NCBI RefSeq assembly: GCF_022352055.1
Contig: NZ_JAKRWM010000015.1
Span: forward strand, 1 to 64,000
DNA: 64,000 bases
Reading direction: 5' to 3'
From: Cohnella mopanensis
Lineage (GTDB): Bacteria > Bacillota > Bacilli > Paenibacillales > Paenibacillaceae
Under the pieces are notes generated by a model that was given only the letters and a program-made list of their open reading frames with translations, was not told the origin of the DNA and ran no database searches. Both the position numbers and the translations under genes were made by a program. Position 1 is the first letter of the stretch. Every line of letters starts with the position of its first letter. Of this stretch, positions 54,903-62,851 are shown in pieces.

Positions 54903-56023
54903 TGAAGCTTGCCAGCAGAAAAATCTTACTCACTCCCGGTCCCGCAACGACAACGGATGGCGTTAAACTTGCCCAAGTCGTGCCCGATATTTGCCCGCGA
55001 GAAAAGGAATTCGGCCGATTGCTGAAATCTGTTTGCACTGAATTGACCTGTATCGTTTCGGATTCGGAGAAATATACGACCGTTTTGTTCGGTGGTTCGG
55101 GCACGGCTGCAGTCGAGTCTATATTAAGTTCTGTCGTAGAGCGCGGCGGTCTGGTCCTGATCGTGAATAACGGCGCCTACGGCAAACGGATGTGCGAAAT
55201 TGCGGAAGCTTATGGCTTGGGTCATCTGGTATTTCACAGTCCTGCTCATTCCGCCCTTGATCTGACGGCATTGGAATCGCTTCTAGACAAAAGTCGACGG
55301 AAAATAACCCATATGGCAGTCGTTCACCATGAGACAACCACCGGACTTCTGAATGACATAGAAGCGATCGGCGCTTTGTGCTTGAAATATGGAATACATC
55401 TGATCGTAGATGCCATCAGTTCTTTTGCAGCCATTCCGATTGACATGCGCAAAATGAATATTCATTATCTCGCCGCAAGTTCCAATAAAAATCTACAAGC
55501 TATGGCCGGTATATCGTTCGTAATAGCGGAAACCGAGTTATTGGAAAAAAACAAACCTAATACACCGAAAAATTATTATCTCGATTTACACGCCCAATAT
55601 CGTTTTTTCGCGGAAACCTATCAAACCCGCTTTACTCCGCCTGTTCAAACACTATACGCGCTTAAACAAGCGATAGAGGAACTGAAGGAAGAGGGGATCG
55701 ACCAACGATATGCGCGCTATAAGAAATGCTGGGAAACGTTAATCGCCGGCATTACGCGTATAGGTTTAAAATATATCGCCAGCGATAACCTGCATTCCAA
55801 GCTTGTTACATCCATCTTCGAACCGAACGTGGATGGGTACAGTTTCAAAGAAATGCATGACTATTTGCATAGCAGGGGCTATACGATTTATCCAGGCAAA
55901 CTCGACGAATTTAACACATTCAGGATCGCGAATATCGGTGATATCTCTTACAAAGAGATAGAGTCATTTTTGGTGCTGCTTGAAACCTATCTGATTCGGA
56001 AAGGTTTTATCAAAGATGCTTAA
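54902..56023 (+). CDS. phnW: 2-Aminoethylphosphonate-pyruvate transaminase
   Basis: A 373-residue class V PLP enzyme of the PhnW/AepZ family. LLTPGPATTTDGVKLA opens the protein, DAISSFAAIPIDM gives the PLP-ring Asp, and AASSNKNLQAMAG holds the Schiff-base Lys196. In degradative organisms it consumes AEP; here, next to pepM and ppd and without PhnX, it should run toward AEP synthesis. ATG 54902 is chosen (TTG 54899 is in frame) with AAAGGAG upstream and one-base overlap with ppd. Confidence 0.95.
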   Translation: MKLASRKILLTPGPATTTDGVKLAQVVPDICPREKEFGRLLKSVCTELTCIVSDSEKYTTVLFGGSGTAAVESILSSVVERGGLVLIVNNGAYGKRMCEIAEAYGLGHLVFHSPAHSALDLTALESLLDKSRRKITHMAVVHHETTTGLLNDIEAIGALCLKYGIHLIVDAISSFAAIPIDMRKMNIHYLAASSNKNLQAMAGISFVIAETELLEKNKPNTPKNYYLDLHAQYRFFAETYQTRFTPPVQTLYALKQAIEELKEEGIDQRYARYKKCWETLIAGITRIGLKYIASDNLHSKLVTSIFEPNVDGYSFKEMHDYLHSRGYTIYPGKLDEFNTFRIANIGDISYKEIESFLVLLETYLIRKGFIKDA

Positions 56024-56062
56024 GGAGGTGATCGTATCGAACACACTGTTATTAGAAGCAAA

Positions 56063-56776
56063 ATGAAAAAGGGACTTGTCATTATGGAAGATCCCATCAT
56101 GAAACATTATGTGCCGGATACGGAATGGTTTGATTCTTCCAGCCTTCGAAGAATGCTTCGAAACTATGCCCGCATTTATATCAAACCGGATGTCGGGAGA
56201 AAAGGGAATGGAATCATCCGGCTCAAGAGGCTTAATGCCGAAGAGTTTGAGATTTCGTATAAAGATACCAAAACCCTATGCTCACGAGATAAAGTATATT
56301 CGGCAATTAAAGAATTGCAGAATCCGGATAAGGAATACATCATCCAACGAGGAATTGATTTGGCAACTTATCGGCGTCGCCCATTCGATGTGCGGGTTGT
56401 CTTGCAAAAGCCCGAGGGCAAGTGGCGTGCAACGTTAATGTGCGCTAAACTCGCTCCCAGAAGGTCTTCGGTCGTCACGAATGTATCGAAGGGGGCAAAG
56501 GACTACAACCTTTATAGATTGCTTAAAGGAACCGATCAGCGATTGAATAGATCGGAAATCATCCGAGAGTTAATCGATGCATCCCAACAAATTGCGCAAA
56601 TTTTAGGATCCCGTTTTCCGCTCAAAATTTTAGGTTTGGATATGGGGATCGACAAGAGAGGGAATATCTGGTTTATCGAAGCCAATACGAAACCGGATTG
56701 CAAAGGCTTGGAGAAGATCGACCGAGGGCTCTACCGTAAATATTTAAGGGCAAAAAAAATAATGCGCAACGGGTGA
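56063..56776 (+). CDS. Short YheC/D-like ATP-grasp protein 1
   Basis: At least 237 residues, core ATP-grasp only. IYIKPDVGRKGNGIIRL, IIQRGIDLAT..RPFDVRVVLQK and LGLDMGIDKRGNIWFIEANTK give the nucleotide- and metal-binding residues. Start is doubtful: a perfect AAGGAGG ends at 56028, seven bases before an in-frame ATC at 56036. The nine codons from there (IEHTVIRSK) align with residues of the next paralogue, while the first ATG (56063) lacks a ribosome site. An AUC start or a base error at that codon is likely. Confidence 0.85.
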   Translation: MKKGLVIMEDPIMKHYVPDTEWFDSSSLRRMLRNYARIYIKPDVGRKGNGIIRLKRLNAEEFEISYKDTKTLCSRDKVYSAIKELQNPDKEYIIQRGIDLATYRRRPFDVRVVLQKPEGKWRATLMCAKLAPRRSSVVTNVSKGAKDYNLYRLLKGTDQRLNRSEIIRELIDASQQIAQILGSRFPLKILGLDMGIDKRGNIWFIEANTKPDCKGLEKIDRGLYRKYLRAKKIMRNG

Positions 56777-56780
56777 TTTT

Positions 56781-57530
56781 ATGGCGATTGAGGTACATCA
56801 TGTGAAAAGCAAGCTTGCAGTGGCCTACCAGCTCATACACACTCCTGGGGTTTCCCGTCATATTCCGGACACGGAATTGCTGCGGGAGAGCGCGTTCTAC
56901 AAGATGATAAGAAAGCATGACAAAATCTATCTCAAACCGGACCGGGGAAGAAAATCAAGAGGAGTCATTCGGATTGAGAAGTTGAATTACGACCTTTTTA
57001 AACTGAGGGAAGGCACTGATAAGACCTACGTCCATTCGAAGGATCTCTGGAAAAAAGTGAATGGCATGACTGAGGACAGCAAATATATTATCCAGCGGGC
57101 GGTTAACAGCGTGACGAAGGACGGCAGACCCTTTGATCTTCGTTGTCATAGCCTGAGAGTGAATGGGAGATGGAAGGTCGGAGGGATCTGCGGGAGGCTC
57201 GGGGAGAAGGGAAGTATCGTGACAACCTCGCATTACGGAGGGACCCCGACATTACTCGATACGCTCTTTAAACGACATTTGGGATTAACTTATATGGAAA
57301 GAACAAGACTGAATCGCAAACTAGAAAGATGCGTCGTGAAAACCGTGAGGCAAGTGAGCCATATGTTTCCCAATTTGTATGAGTTCGCCGTCGACATCGG
57401 AATTGATCGCCATAAGAGAATCTGGATTTACGAGGTCAACATCGAACCGTTGATCAGAGGGAATTTCAAGTTGCTGCCTGATCAAACTCTCTATCGAAAA
57501 ATTAAAAGGATGAGGGAAAAAGCAAGATAA
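56781..57530 (+). CDS. Short YheC/D-like ATP-grasp protein 2
   Basis: A 249-residue paralogue of the flanking genes. Start: ATG 56781, four bases after the previous stop. ATP-grasp elements: IYLKPDRGRKSRGVIRI (~50), IIQRAVNSVTKDGRPFDLRCHSLR, and FAVDIGIDRHKRIWIYEVNIEP, where the terminal Glu-x-Asn pair is kept. The N-terminal ~40 residues (AIEVHHVKSK..IPDTELL) align with the preceding protein. The tandem trio suggests duplication followed by specialisation for different substrates. Confidence 0.88.
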   Translation: MAIEVHHVKSKLAVAYQLIHTPGVSRHIPDTELLRESAFYKMIRKHDKIYLKPDRGRKSRGVIRIEKLNYDLFKLREGTDKTYVHSKDLWKKVNGMTEDSKYIIQRAVNSVTKDGRPFDLRCHSLRVNGRWKVGGICGRLGEKGSIVTTSHYGGTPTLLDTLFKRHLGLTYMERTRLNRKLERCVVKTVRQVSHMFPNLYEFAVDIGIDRHKRIWIYEVNIEPLIRGNFKLLPDQTLYRKIKRMREKAR

Positions 57531-57562
57531 GCGTATTTCACAACGAAGGAAGGAATGATGGA

Positions 57563-58321
57563 ATGGGTTCAAAGTGGGATCCTTCAAAGTGGGAAATACA
57601 TCGATTGTATTCCAGACATCCCGAACTCCACAAACTTTTGCCGCCGACAACGCTGCTGAGTAAAGACTCTCTTTCGGAATACTTGGATAAATATCATTCG
57701 GTCTATATCAAAGGAGAGAACGAGCATACTGGCTCTGGAATCATAAAGGCATGGAAAACAGAAAATGGATATCGCTACGTTAAAGTTAAGGGTGAACCGG
57801 TTAACGTGAATTCAATCGAGAATCTATATGACATGCTCAGAGACGGAAGACCCGGAAAGTCGGTTCTCGTCCAAAGAACGATTGACTTGGCTACGATTGA
57901 AGGAAGGCCCTTCTCCATTCGCCTTATGCTGATGCGAGACGGGAAAGAAAAGTGGCAGCACGCGGGGATGCTGGCGAAAGTTGCAGGAGAAAACAGCGTA
58001 GTAACCAATGTTCGTCGCGGCGGAGGGTATGCCACCACAATTGATAATGCTTTAGCCAAATCATTAGGCTACGGTCACGATAGAATCGAGAGCGTAAAAC
58101 GCGAGTTGATCGACGATGGTTTTAAACTGATTCGATATGCCACGAAAAGCGATTATCGTTCCCATGAGACGGGCATAGATTTCGGTATCGATCGCAAAGG
58201 AAAAATATGGGTTATTGAAGTGAACCTTGCGTATCCCTCATATGGATTGTTTAACAGATTAGAGGATAAAAAGTTTTACCGTAAGATCAAAAGTTTGGCG
58301 GCTGCCTACCGAAATAGATGA
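57563..58321 (+). CDS. Short YheC/D-like ATP-grasp protein 3
   Basis: A 252-residue third paralogue: VYIKGENEHTGSGIIKA (the Arg-Lys of the other two glycine loops is replaced by Glu-His-Thr), VLVQRTIDLATIEGRPFSIR, and TGIDFGIDRKGKIWVIEVNLAY with Asp, Glu and Asn. GAAGGAAGGA precedes the ATG. It is the last gene before a strong terminator, so pepM through this gene probably form one transcription unit. Confidence 0.88.
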   Translation: MGSKWDPSKWEIHRLYSRHPELHKLLPPTTLLSKDSLSEYLDKYHSVYIKGENEHTGSGIIKAWKTENGYRYVKVKGEPVNVNSIENLYDMLRDGRPGKSVLVQRTIDLATIEGRPFSIRLMLMRDGKEKWQHAGMLAKVAGENSVVTNVRRGGGYATTIDNALAKSLGYGHDRIESVKRELIDDGFKLIRYATKSDYRSHETGIDFGIDRKGKIWVIEVNLAYPSYGLFNRLEDKKFYRKIKSLAAAYRNR

Positions 58322-58344
58322 ACGAAGTCCGGAAAAGGAACAAT

Positions 58345-58381
58345 AAAAAGCTTTTGTCCTGCTTAGGGGCAAAAGCTTTTT
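58345..58381 (+). terminator. Terminator of the AEP/ATP-grasp operon
   Basis: AAAAAGCTTTTG pairs with CAAAAGCTTTTT across a 13-base loop, 24 bases after the last ATP-grasp gene. Confidence 0.9.
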
Positions 58382-58443
58382 ATATTAATTCGCCCTATTT
58401 GCTTGCTATAAGACAAACACCTTGTTCGCTACCCTTCTAATCC

Positions 58444-58452
58444 GCATATGAT
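58444..58452 (+). promoter_or_regulatory. Sigma-K-like -10 element of the glycan operon
   Basis: CATATGATA, followed by C, is identical to the -10 decamer of the giant repeat gene. No clear AC lies at 16-17 bases upstream, so the -35 part is weaker. Confidence 0.4.
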
Positions 58453-58475
58453 ACAGAACTTAAAGGAGAGTGAAT

Positions 58476-59387
58476 ATGAAGGCCATTGTAACCGGAGGAG
58501 CTGGTTTCATAGGCTCCCATCTCGTAGAAGCTCTTGTGCACCTAGGTATTCAAGTATCGGTTATGGACAATTTGGTATCCGGAGAGCAGCGCAGGATTCA
58601 TCCGTCTGCCGCATTTAAGCGAATGGATATTCGAAGTAACGAGGCCAAAGAGCTTATTGTTCGTGAGAAGCCGGATGTTGTCTTTCACTTAGCTGCCCAA
58701 ACGGATGTTCAGAAGTCGCTTCTCGATCCGAAATACGATGCGGATGTTAATGTTTGCGGTACGATCAACCTTCTTGAAGCCCTCCGCAAGACTGGGTGCG
58801 GGAAGCTAATCTTCGTCTCCACTTCCGCGGTATATGGAAATGTGCAAAGCGAACGCATATCGGAGAAGGACCCGGTCGCGCCCATTTCCTATTACGGCCT
58901 ATCAAAGTGGTCAGGAGAGTCCTATATCCGCTTATTCTATCAGCTATACGACATTCCATATACCATCCTTCGTTTCAGCAACGTCTATGGGCCTGGACAA
59001 ACGCCGAAAGGGGAAGGAGGCGTGATAGCTGTTTTTCTCGATCGGATTCATGCATGCAAATCCCTTAGCATTCATGGCGACGGCGAACAAACCCGGGATT
59101 TTATTTACGTGAAGGATGTCGTAGGGGCTATGCTTGCTGCTATTGAACGGGGGGACCAAGAAACCGCGCAAGTTAGCTCGTCGACCAAGACTTCAATCAA
59201 CCATCTGGTATCCATACTGTCTCGTATTCATGGAGCGGATCTCGATGTTATCCATACACCGGCAAGAAGAGGCGACATCGCACACAGCTGCCTAGACAAT
59301 AGAAAAGCTTCCCTGTTGTTGCATTGGCAGCCTCTCATAGATCTGCGGGACGGATTAACGGATACCTACGCTTATTGGAAAAAGTAA
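58476..59387 (+). CDS. NAD-dependent sugar epimerase (GalE-like)
   Basis: A 303-residue extended SDR. Rossmann motif TGGAGFIGSHL (~6), FHLAAQTDV, STSAVYG and catalytic YYGLSK (Tyr-x3-Lys ~150) are intact; RFSNVYGPGQ and HGDGEQTRDFIYV complete the nucleotide-sugar 4-epimerase pattern. ATG 58476 is preferred, seven bases after AAAGGAG (GTG 58470 is in frame). It opens the second operon. The likely role is to make a UDP- or TDP-hexose for a surface glycan. Confidence 0.92.
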   Translation: MKAIVTGGAGFIGSHLVEALVHLGIQVSVMDNLVSGEQRRIHPSAAFKRMDIRSNEAKELIVREKPDVVFHLAAQTDVQKSLLDPKYDADVNVCGTINLLEALRKTGCGKLIFVSTSAVYGNVQSERISEKDPVAPISYYGLSKWSGESYIRLFYQLYDIPYTILRFSNVYGPGQTPKGEGGVIAVFLDRIHACKSLSIHGDGEQTRDFIYVKDVVGAMLAAIERGDQETAQVSSSTKTSINHLVSILSRIHGADLDVIHTPARRGDIAHSCLDNRKASLLLHWQPLIDLRDGLTDTYAYWKK

Positions 59388-59414
59388 GATATCGCTAAAA
59401 AGGAGAAGTAGTCT

Positions 59415-60041
59415 ATGAAGCTTCAAGAGCTCAAAGGAAAGTATGATGCCATTTTCAGTATCGGCGATCTTTGTCTTGCCTCCATTCAATTGAGACAAAA
59501 CAACCTCAGACCGTTTGCCGGCGTTCTGGATTGGATGGGTTCGCCCATGCTGTCTTCAGTCAACCGGCTGTTGAAGTACCGGTTTTACGAGTTTATGGAA
59601 TTTTCGAATTTACGTGTTATCGGTTATGCGGGGGATACCAACATCGCCGTATCAGACGATGCCTACCATATCGTGTCCAGTCACGATTTCATGGTGGGAC
59701 CAAATACATTGACTCATTTGGGCAGTTATGCGGAGGTTAAGAAGAAGTTCGACCGCCGTATCCGTCGTTTTCTGGAGAAAGCCGATACTTGTCGGCGCAT
59801 CCTTTTTGTCCGGACGGAAGGGGATTACGAGGATGTCGAGGCTCTTCAAACTGTCTTGCGCGGATTGGTAAGGCACGATTTTCGGGTGCTTGTCGTGAAT
59901 CATACGGATGTTGGCGGGCTGGTTGAAGACAATTGGCCTCTGGACAAAGTCTGTGCCGTTCAGCTTCCTTCCATCAACAAATGGACCGATAACGATCATC
60001 TGTGGAGGAGAATATTCGAAGGGATTCAGCTCAGAAAATAA
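59415..60041 (+). CDS. DUF1796-type putative cysteine peptidase
   Basis: A 208-residue protein beginning YDAIFSIGDLCLASIQLRQ, with FAGVLDWMGSP shortly after: the signature of the DUF1796 papain-like family, whose Cys is at ~24 (GDLC). A central SSHDFMVGP and a later VVNHTDV supply His candidates. Family members occur in polysaccharide and spore-coat loci; their substrate is unknown. AAGGAGAAG precedes the ATG. It is encoded within the glycan operon. Confidence 0.8.
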   Translation: MKLQELKGKYDAIFSIGDLCLASIQLRQNNLRPFAGVLDWMGSPMLSSVNRLLKYRFYEFMEFSNLRVIGYAGDTNIAVSDDAYHIVSSHDFMVGPNTLTHLGSYAEVKKKFDRRIRRFLEKADTCRRILFVRTEGDYEDVEALQTVLRGLVRHDFRVLVVNHTDVGGLVEDNWPLDKVCAVQLPSINKWTDNDHLWRRIFEGIQLRK

Positions 60042-60060
60042 CCATGTGGGGTGAAAAGAA

Positions 60061-61065
60061 ATGTTCGAAGGGTCAGTCATCTTCGTGACCGGGGGAACCG
60101 GTTCATGGGGACAGGAATTGGTAAGGCAATTATTAAGTCAAAATCCGCAAAGAATTATCATCTTTTCGCGCAACGAGACCAGTCAGGTAAAAATGAAAAG
60201 AGAAATGGATGATCCTAGAATAAGCTTTTGCATCGGTGACGTTCGGGATCGCGAAGCGATGGTCGAAGCATGCCGCGGAGTGGATTACATTTTTCATTTA
60301 GCCGCTTTAAAGCACGTACCCATTTGTGAAGAACAGCCGTCCGAAGCGTTGAAAACGAATATAATCGGAACGCAAAATGTGATTGATGCCGCTATCGAGA
60401 ACGGTGTCAAAAAAGTGGTCAACATTTCAACCGATAAGGCAGCGGACCCTGTCAATTTCTATGGCATGACGAAAGCGATCGGTGAAAAGCTGGTCGTCTA
60501 CGCGAATCGCTCCCAGGTGAAGACGACGTTCATTAATGTAAGAGGCGGTAATATTCTTGGCTCGAACGGCAGCGTACTTAATCTGTTTATTGATCAATTG
60601 AACGCGAGAAGCCGGATCGGCATTACCGACAAGAAGATGGTCCGATTCTTTATGTCCGCACAGTCGGCATCCGAGCTCGTATTGACGGCCGCAAGAGAAG
60701 GGAAGGGCGGAGAAATATTCATCCCGATGCTGTCGGCATGCCGTATTCTGGACTTGGCGGAAGTTTTAATCGAAGCCTATGGCGCTGAGGATGCGGAAAT
60801 CGTTGAAATTGGAAGCAGACCAGGAGAAAAGCTGAATGAGGTTCTGCTCTCCCAATATGAACGCCGCAATTCAGTCGTGTTGAACAACAAGTACTTCGTT
60901 GTTCTTCCGACAACCGAGATTCCGGCAATAAAGCAAGCTTATACTGCATTTCCTCCCGCACAAGCGGAATTGCACGGCGATAAGAAGTCTCTCATGACGA
61001 AAGCCGAAATCAAACAAATGCTGTTGGATGGCGGATTTATATTAGCAAAGGAGGGGAGTCAATGA
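60061..61065 (+). CDS. UDP-sugar 4,6-dehydratase/epimerase (CapD/PseB-like)
   Basis: A 334-residue SDR of the soluble CapD/FlaA1 group: TGGTGSWGQELVRQLL (~10), HLAALKHVPICEEQPSEA, STDKAADPVNFYGMTKA (catalytic Asp-Lys and Tyr-x3-Lys), RGGNILGSNGSV. STDKA and GMTKA together are typical of UDP-GlcNAc 4,6-dehydratases (PseB-like), which start synthesis of dideoxy-amino sugars. It may also be a 5-epimerising type. Its stop overlaps the next gene as ATGA. Confidence 0.9.
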   Translation: MFEGSVIFVTGGTGSWGQELVRQLLSQNPQRIIIFSRNETSQVKMKREMDDPRISFCIGDVRDREAMVEACRGVDYIFHLAALKHVPICEEQPSEALKTNIIGTQNVIDAAIENGVKKVVNISTDKAADPVNFYGMTKAIGEKLVVYANRSQVKTTFINVRGGNILGSNGSVLNLFIDQLNARSRIGITDKKMVRFFMSAQSASELVLTAAREGKGGEIFIPMLSACRILDLAEVLIEAYGAEDAEIVEIGSRPGEKLNEVLLSQYERRNSVVLNNKYFVVLPTTEIPAIKQAYTAFPPAQAELHGDKKSLMTKAEIKQMLLDGGFILAKEGSQ

Positions 61066-62297
61066 AAATATTGCTTGCGACATATTGGCATATTCCGCAT
61101 TTAGGCGGCGTGTGGACTTATATGGAGCAATTAAAAACAAAGCTGGAATCATTGGGACACGAGGTAGATTTACTTGGATATGGGGACGAGGCCGTCAGCT
61201 TTGTGCACTTTGTGAATACCAATCAGCAGATTCAAACCAATAAGCTGCTTCCCCTGCTTCAAACGATTTTAAATGAGAAAGATTACCCCATGATTCATAA
61301 AAATAGTCTCGTCAAATATACCGAATTCCGCCGTTATGCTTTTGAGCTCGCTGTCGCCTATTTGGGATTGGATTCCTATGACATCATTCATACGCAGGAC
61401 GTCATTTCCACCGCATGCATCAACCGGATCAGACCAAGCAAGCCAGCCCTAGTCGCCTCTCTCCACGGATGCGTTGCCCATGATATCAGACTTCAGCTAA
61501 AGACCATACACAAATCCAATACTTCTCAGATGGCTCGGGAATATTTCGATCGTCAGGAATATATCGGCGCAACATCGGCGGAATATACGATTCTGGCAAA
61601 TGAATGGATGAAAAATATATTGACCGATGAATTCAAGGTTCCCGGCGATAAATTGCAAGTCATTCATTATGGATATGATATTGAATCGTTTATGAAAAAA
61701 ACGAAATTAAAATCCAAGGCGGTCCGTCCCCCCAATAAGAAAGTGATCCTCTATGCGGGGAGGCTGGTTGAGCTGAAAGGCATACAGTATTTGCTGGACG
61801 CACTCAAGCTGCTCAAGGATAAACGTAAGGATTGGGTGTGCTGGATTGTCGGAGACGGAAAACTGATGACGGAGCTACGCCTCCAAAGCAAGGTGCAGGG
61901 GCTTACAAATGAAGTCGTTTTTATGGGTAGACGGGACGATGTTCCCGCTCTTCTGTCACAAACCGATATCTTCGTCCTTCCAAGCCTTCACGATAATCAG
62001 CCTATGTCTATTATTGAAGCCCAACTCGCCGGAAAAGCTATCATCGCAAGCGAAGTAGGGGGGGTGCCGGAAATGGTAAAACATAGAGTTACCGGTTTAT
62101 TAACGCCTGCAAGAGATTCGGAAAAGCTGATGAATCGTTTGCTCCAACTGTTGGAAAAGGACTCTCTCCGAAAAAAACTCGGTGACGAAGCCAAACAATG
62201 GGCTATGAATCATTGGTCGATGGATAGCTCGGTGGAGCGAATTCTGGATGTCTATCAAAATGCCATTACGGTGAGGAGCCGTCGTTCCGATGTTTGA
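61062..62297 (+). CDS. GT4 glycosyltransferase
   Basis: A 411-residue GT-B glycosyltransferase: LGGVWTYMEQLKTKLESLGHEV at the acceptor end (split), and donor motifs LYAGRLVELKGIQYLLDAL, FVLPSLHDNQPMSIIEAQLAGK and GGVPEMVKHRVTGLL with the E-x7-E-like pattern. AAAGGAGGGG precedes the ATG, which overlaps the dehydratase stop. It probably adds a sugar from the operon's nucleotide sugars. Confidence 0.92.
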   Translation: MKILLATYWHIPHLGGVWTYMEQLKTKLESLGHEVDLLGYGDEAVSFVHFVNTNQQIQTNKLLPLLQTILNEKDYPMIHKNSLVKYTEFRRYAFELAVAYLGLDSYDIIHTQDVISTACINRIRPSKPALVASLHGCVAHDIRLQLKTIHKSNTSQMAREYFDRQEYIGATSAEYTILANEWMKNILTDEFKVPGDKLQVIHYGYDIESFMKKTKLKSKAVRPPNKKVILYAGRLVELKGIQYLLDALKLLKDKRKDWVCWIVGDGKLMTELRLQSKVQGLTNEVVFMGRRDDVPALLSQTDIFVLPSLHDNQPMSIIEAQLAGKAIIASEVGGVPEMVKHRVTGLLTPARDSEKLMNRLLQLLEKDSLRKKLGDEAKQWAMNHWSMDSSVERILDVYQNAITVRSRRSDV

Positions 62298-62766
62298 TAA
62301 GCTCATAAAAGCTGCCCGATTAAAAGCTGCATTACAAAGAGTTGCAAGTTACTTGAAAAAGAAGTTTAAACCGAAAAAGCATACCACTGAGGATCAAAAC
62401 AAATCGGTGCCTGTCCATGTAGTTCAAGAATCCATTCAAGAACTCGTATCAGAAACCATTCCACAAGCTATTCCACAAGCCATTCCAAAAGTCCTTCGAG
62501 AACCCAATATACTGGATACTCCATATATTAACTTTCAACTTTGGACCAGGATTTCCAGCAATCTTCCTCCCGATTATATGCTCCCAAATCCCGAATCTGT
62601 CGATATTCTGTTCCCTAAGTCATCTGATTACTATAGGAGTCTGTTCACTATACCGTCCAACCATCAGCATGTGATGGTCGACGATCAGGTATGGAGACGG
62701 ATCAAGGAAGCTCTGCCGAATGGTTATCAGATCCCTGACTCCAGATTGACATCAGATCTGAAATAG
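62290..62766 (+). CDS. Orphan 158-residue protein with internal W-x-R-I repeat
   Basis: I do not recognise this family. It overlaps the glycosyltransferase by eight bases and has GAGGAG upstream, so it is translated with it. The N-terminus is strongly basic (LKKKFKPKKH), then IPQAIPQAIPKV. The C-terminal half contains two related units, LWTRISSNLPPDYMLP and VWRRIKEALPNGYQIP, spaced about 54 residues apart. There are no membrane segments or catalytic-looking motifs; it may be a partner or scaffold of the glycosyltransferase. Confidence 0.7.
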   Translation: MFDKLIKAARLKAALQRVASYLKKKFKPKKHTTEDQNKSVPVHVVQESIQELVSETIPQAIPQAIPKVLREPNILDTPYINFQLWTRISSNLPPDYMLPNPESVDILFPKSSDYYRSLFTIPSNHQHVMVDDQVWRRIKEALPNGYQIPDSRLTSDLK

Positions 62767-62851
62767 CGCGTATGGGTGTTTGGCGATTGTGGACGATTAT
62801 TGGATTCCTTATTATTAACGGAAAGGCATTAGTATGAAGAGGAGGGTATGC

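Noticed and set aside
54902..56023. phnW as part of AEP degradation
   Set aside because: No phosphonatase (PhnX), PhnA/PhnY or phosphonate uptake genes are present, while pepM and ppd make the direction biosynthetic.
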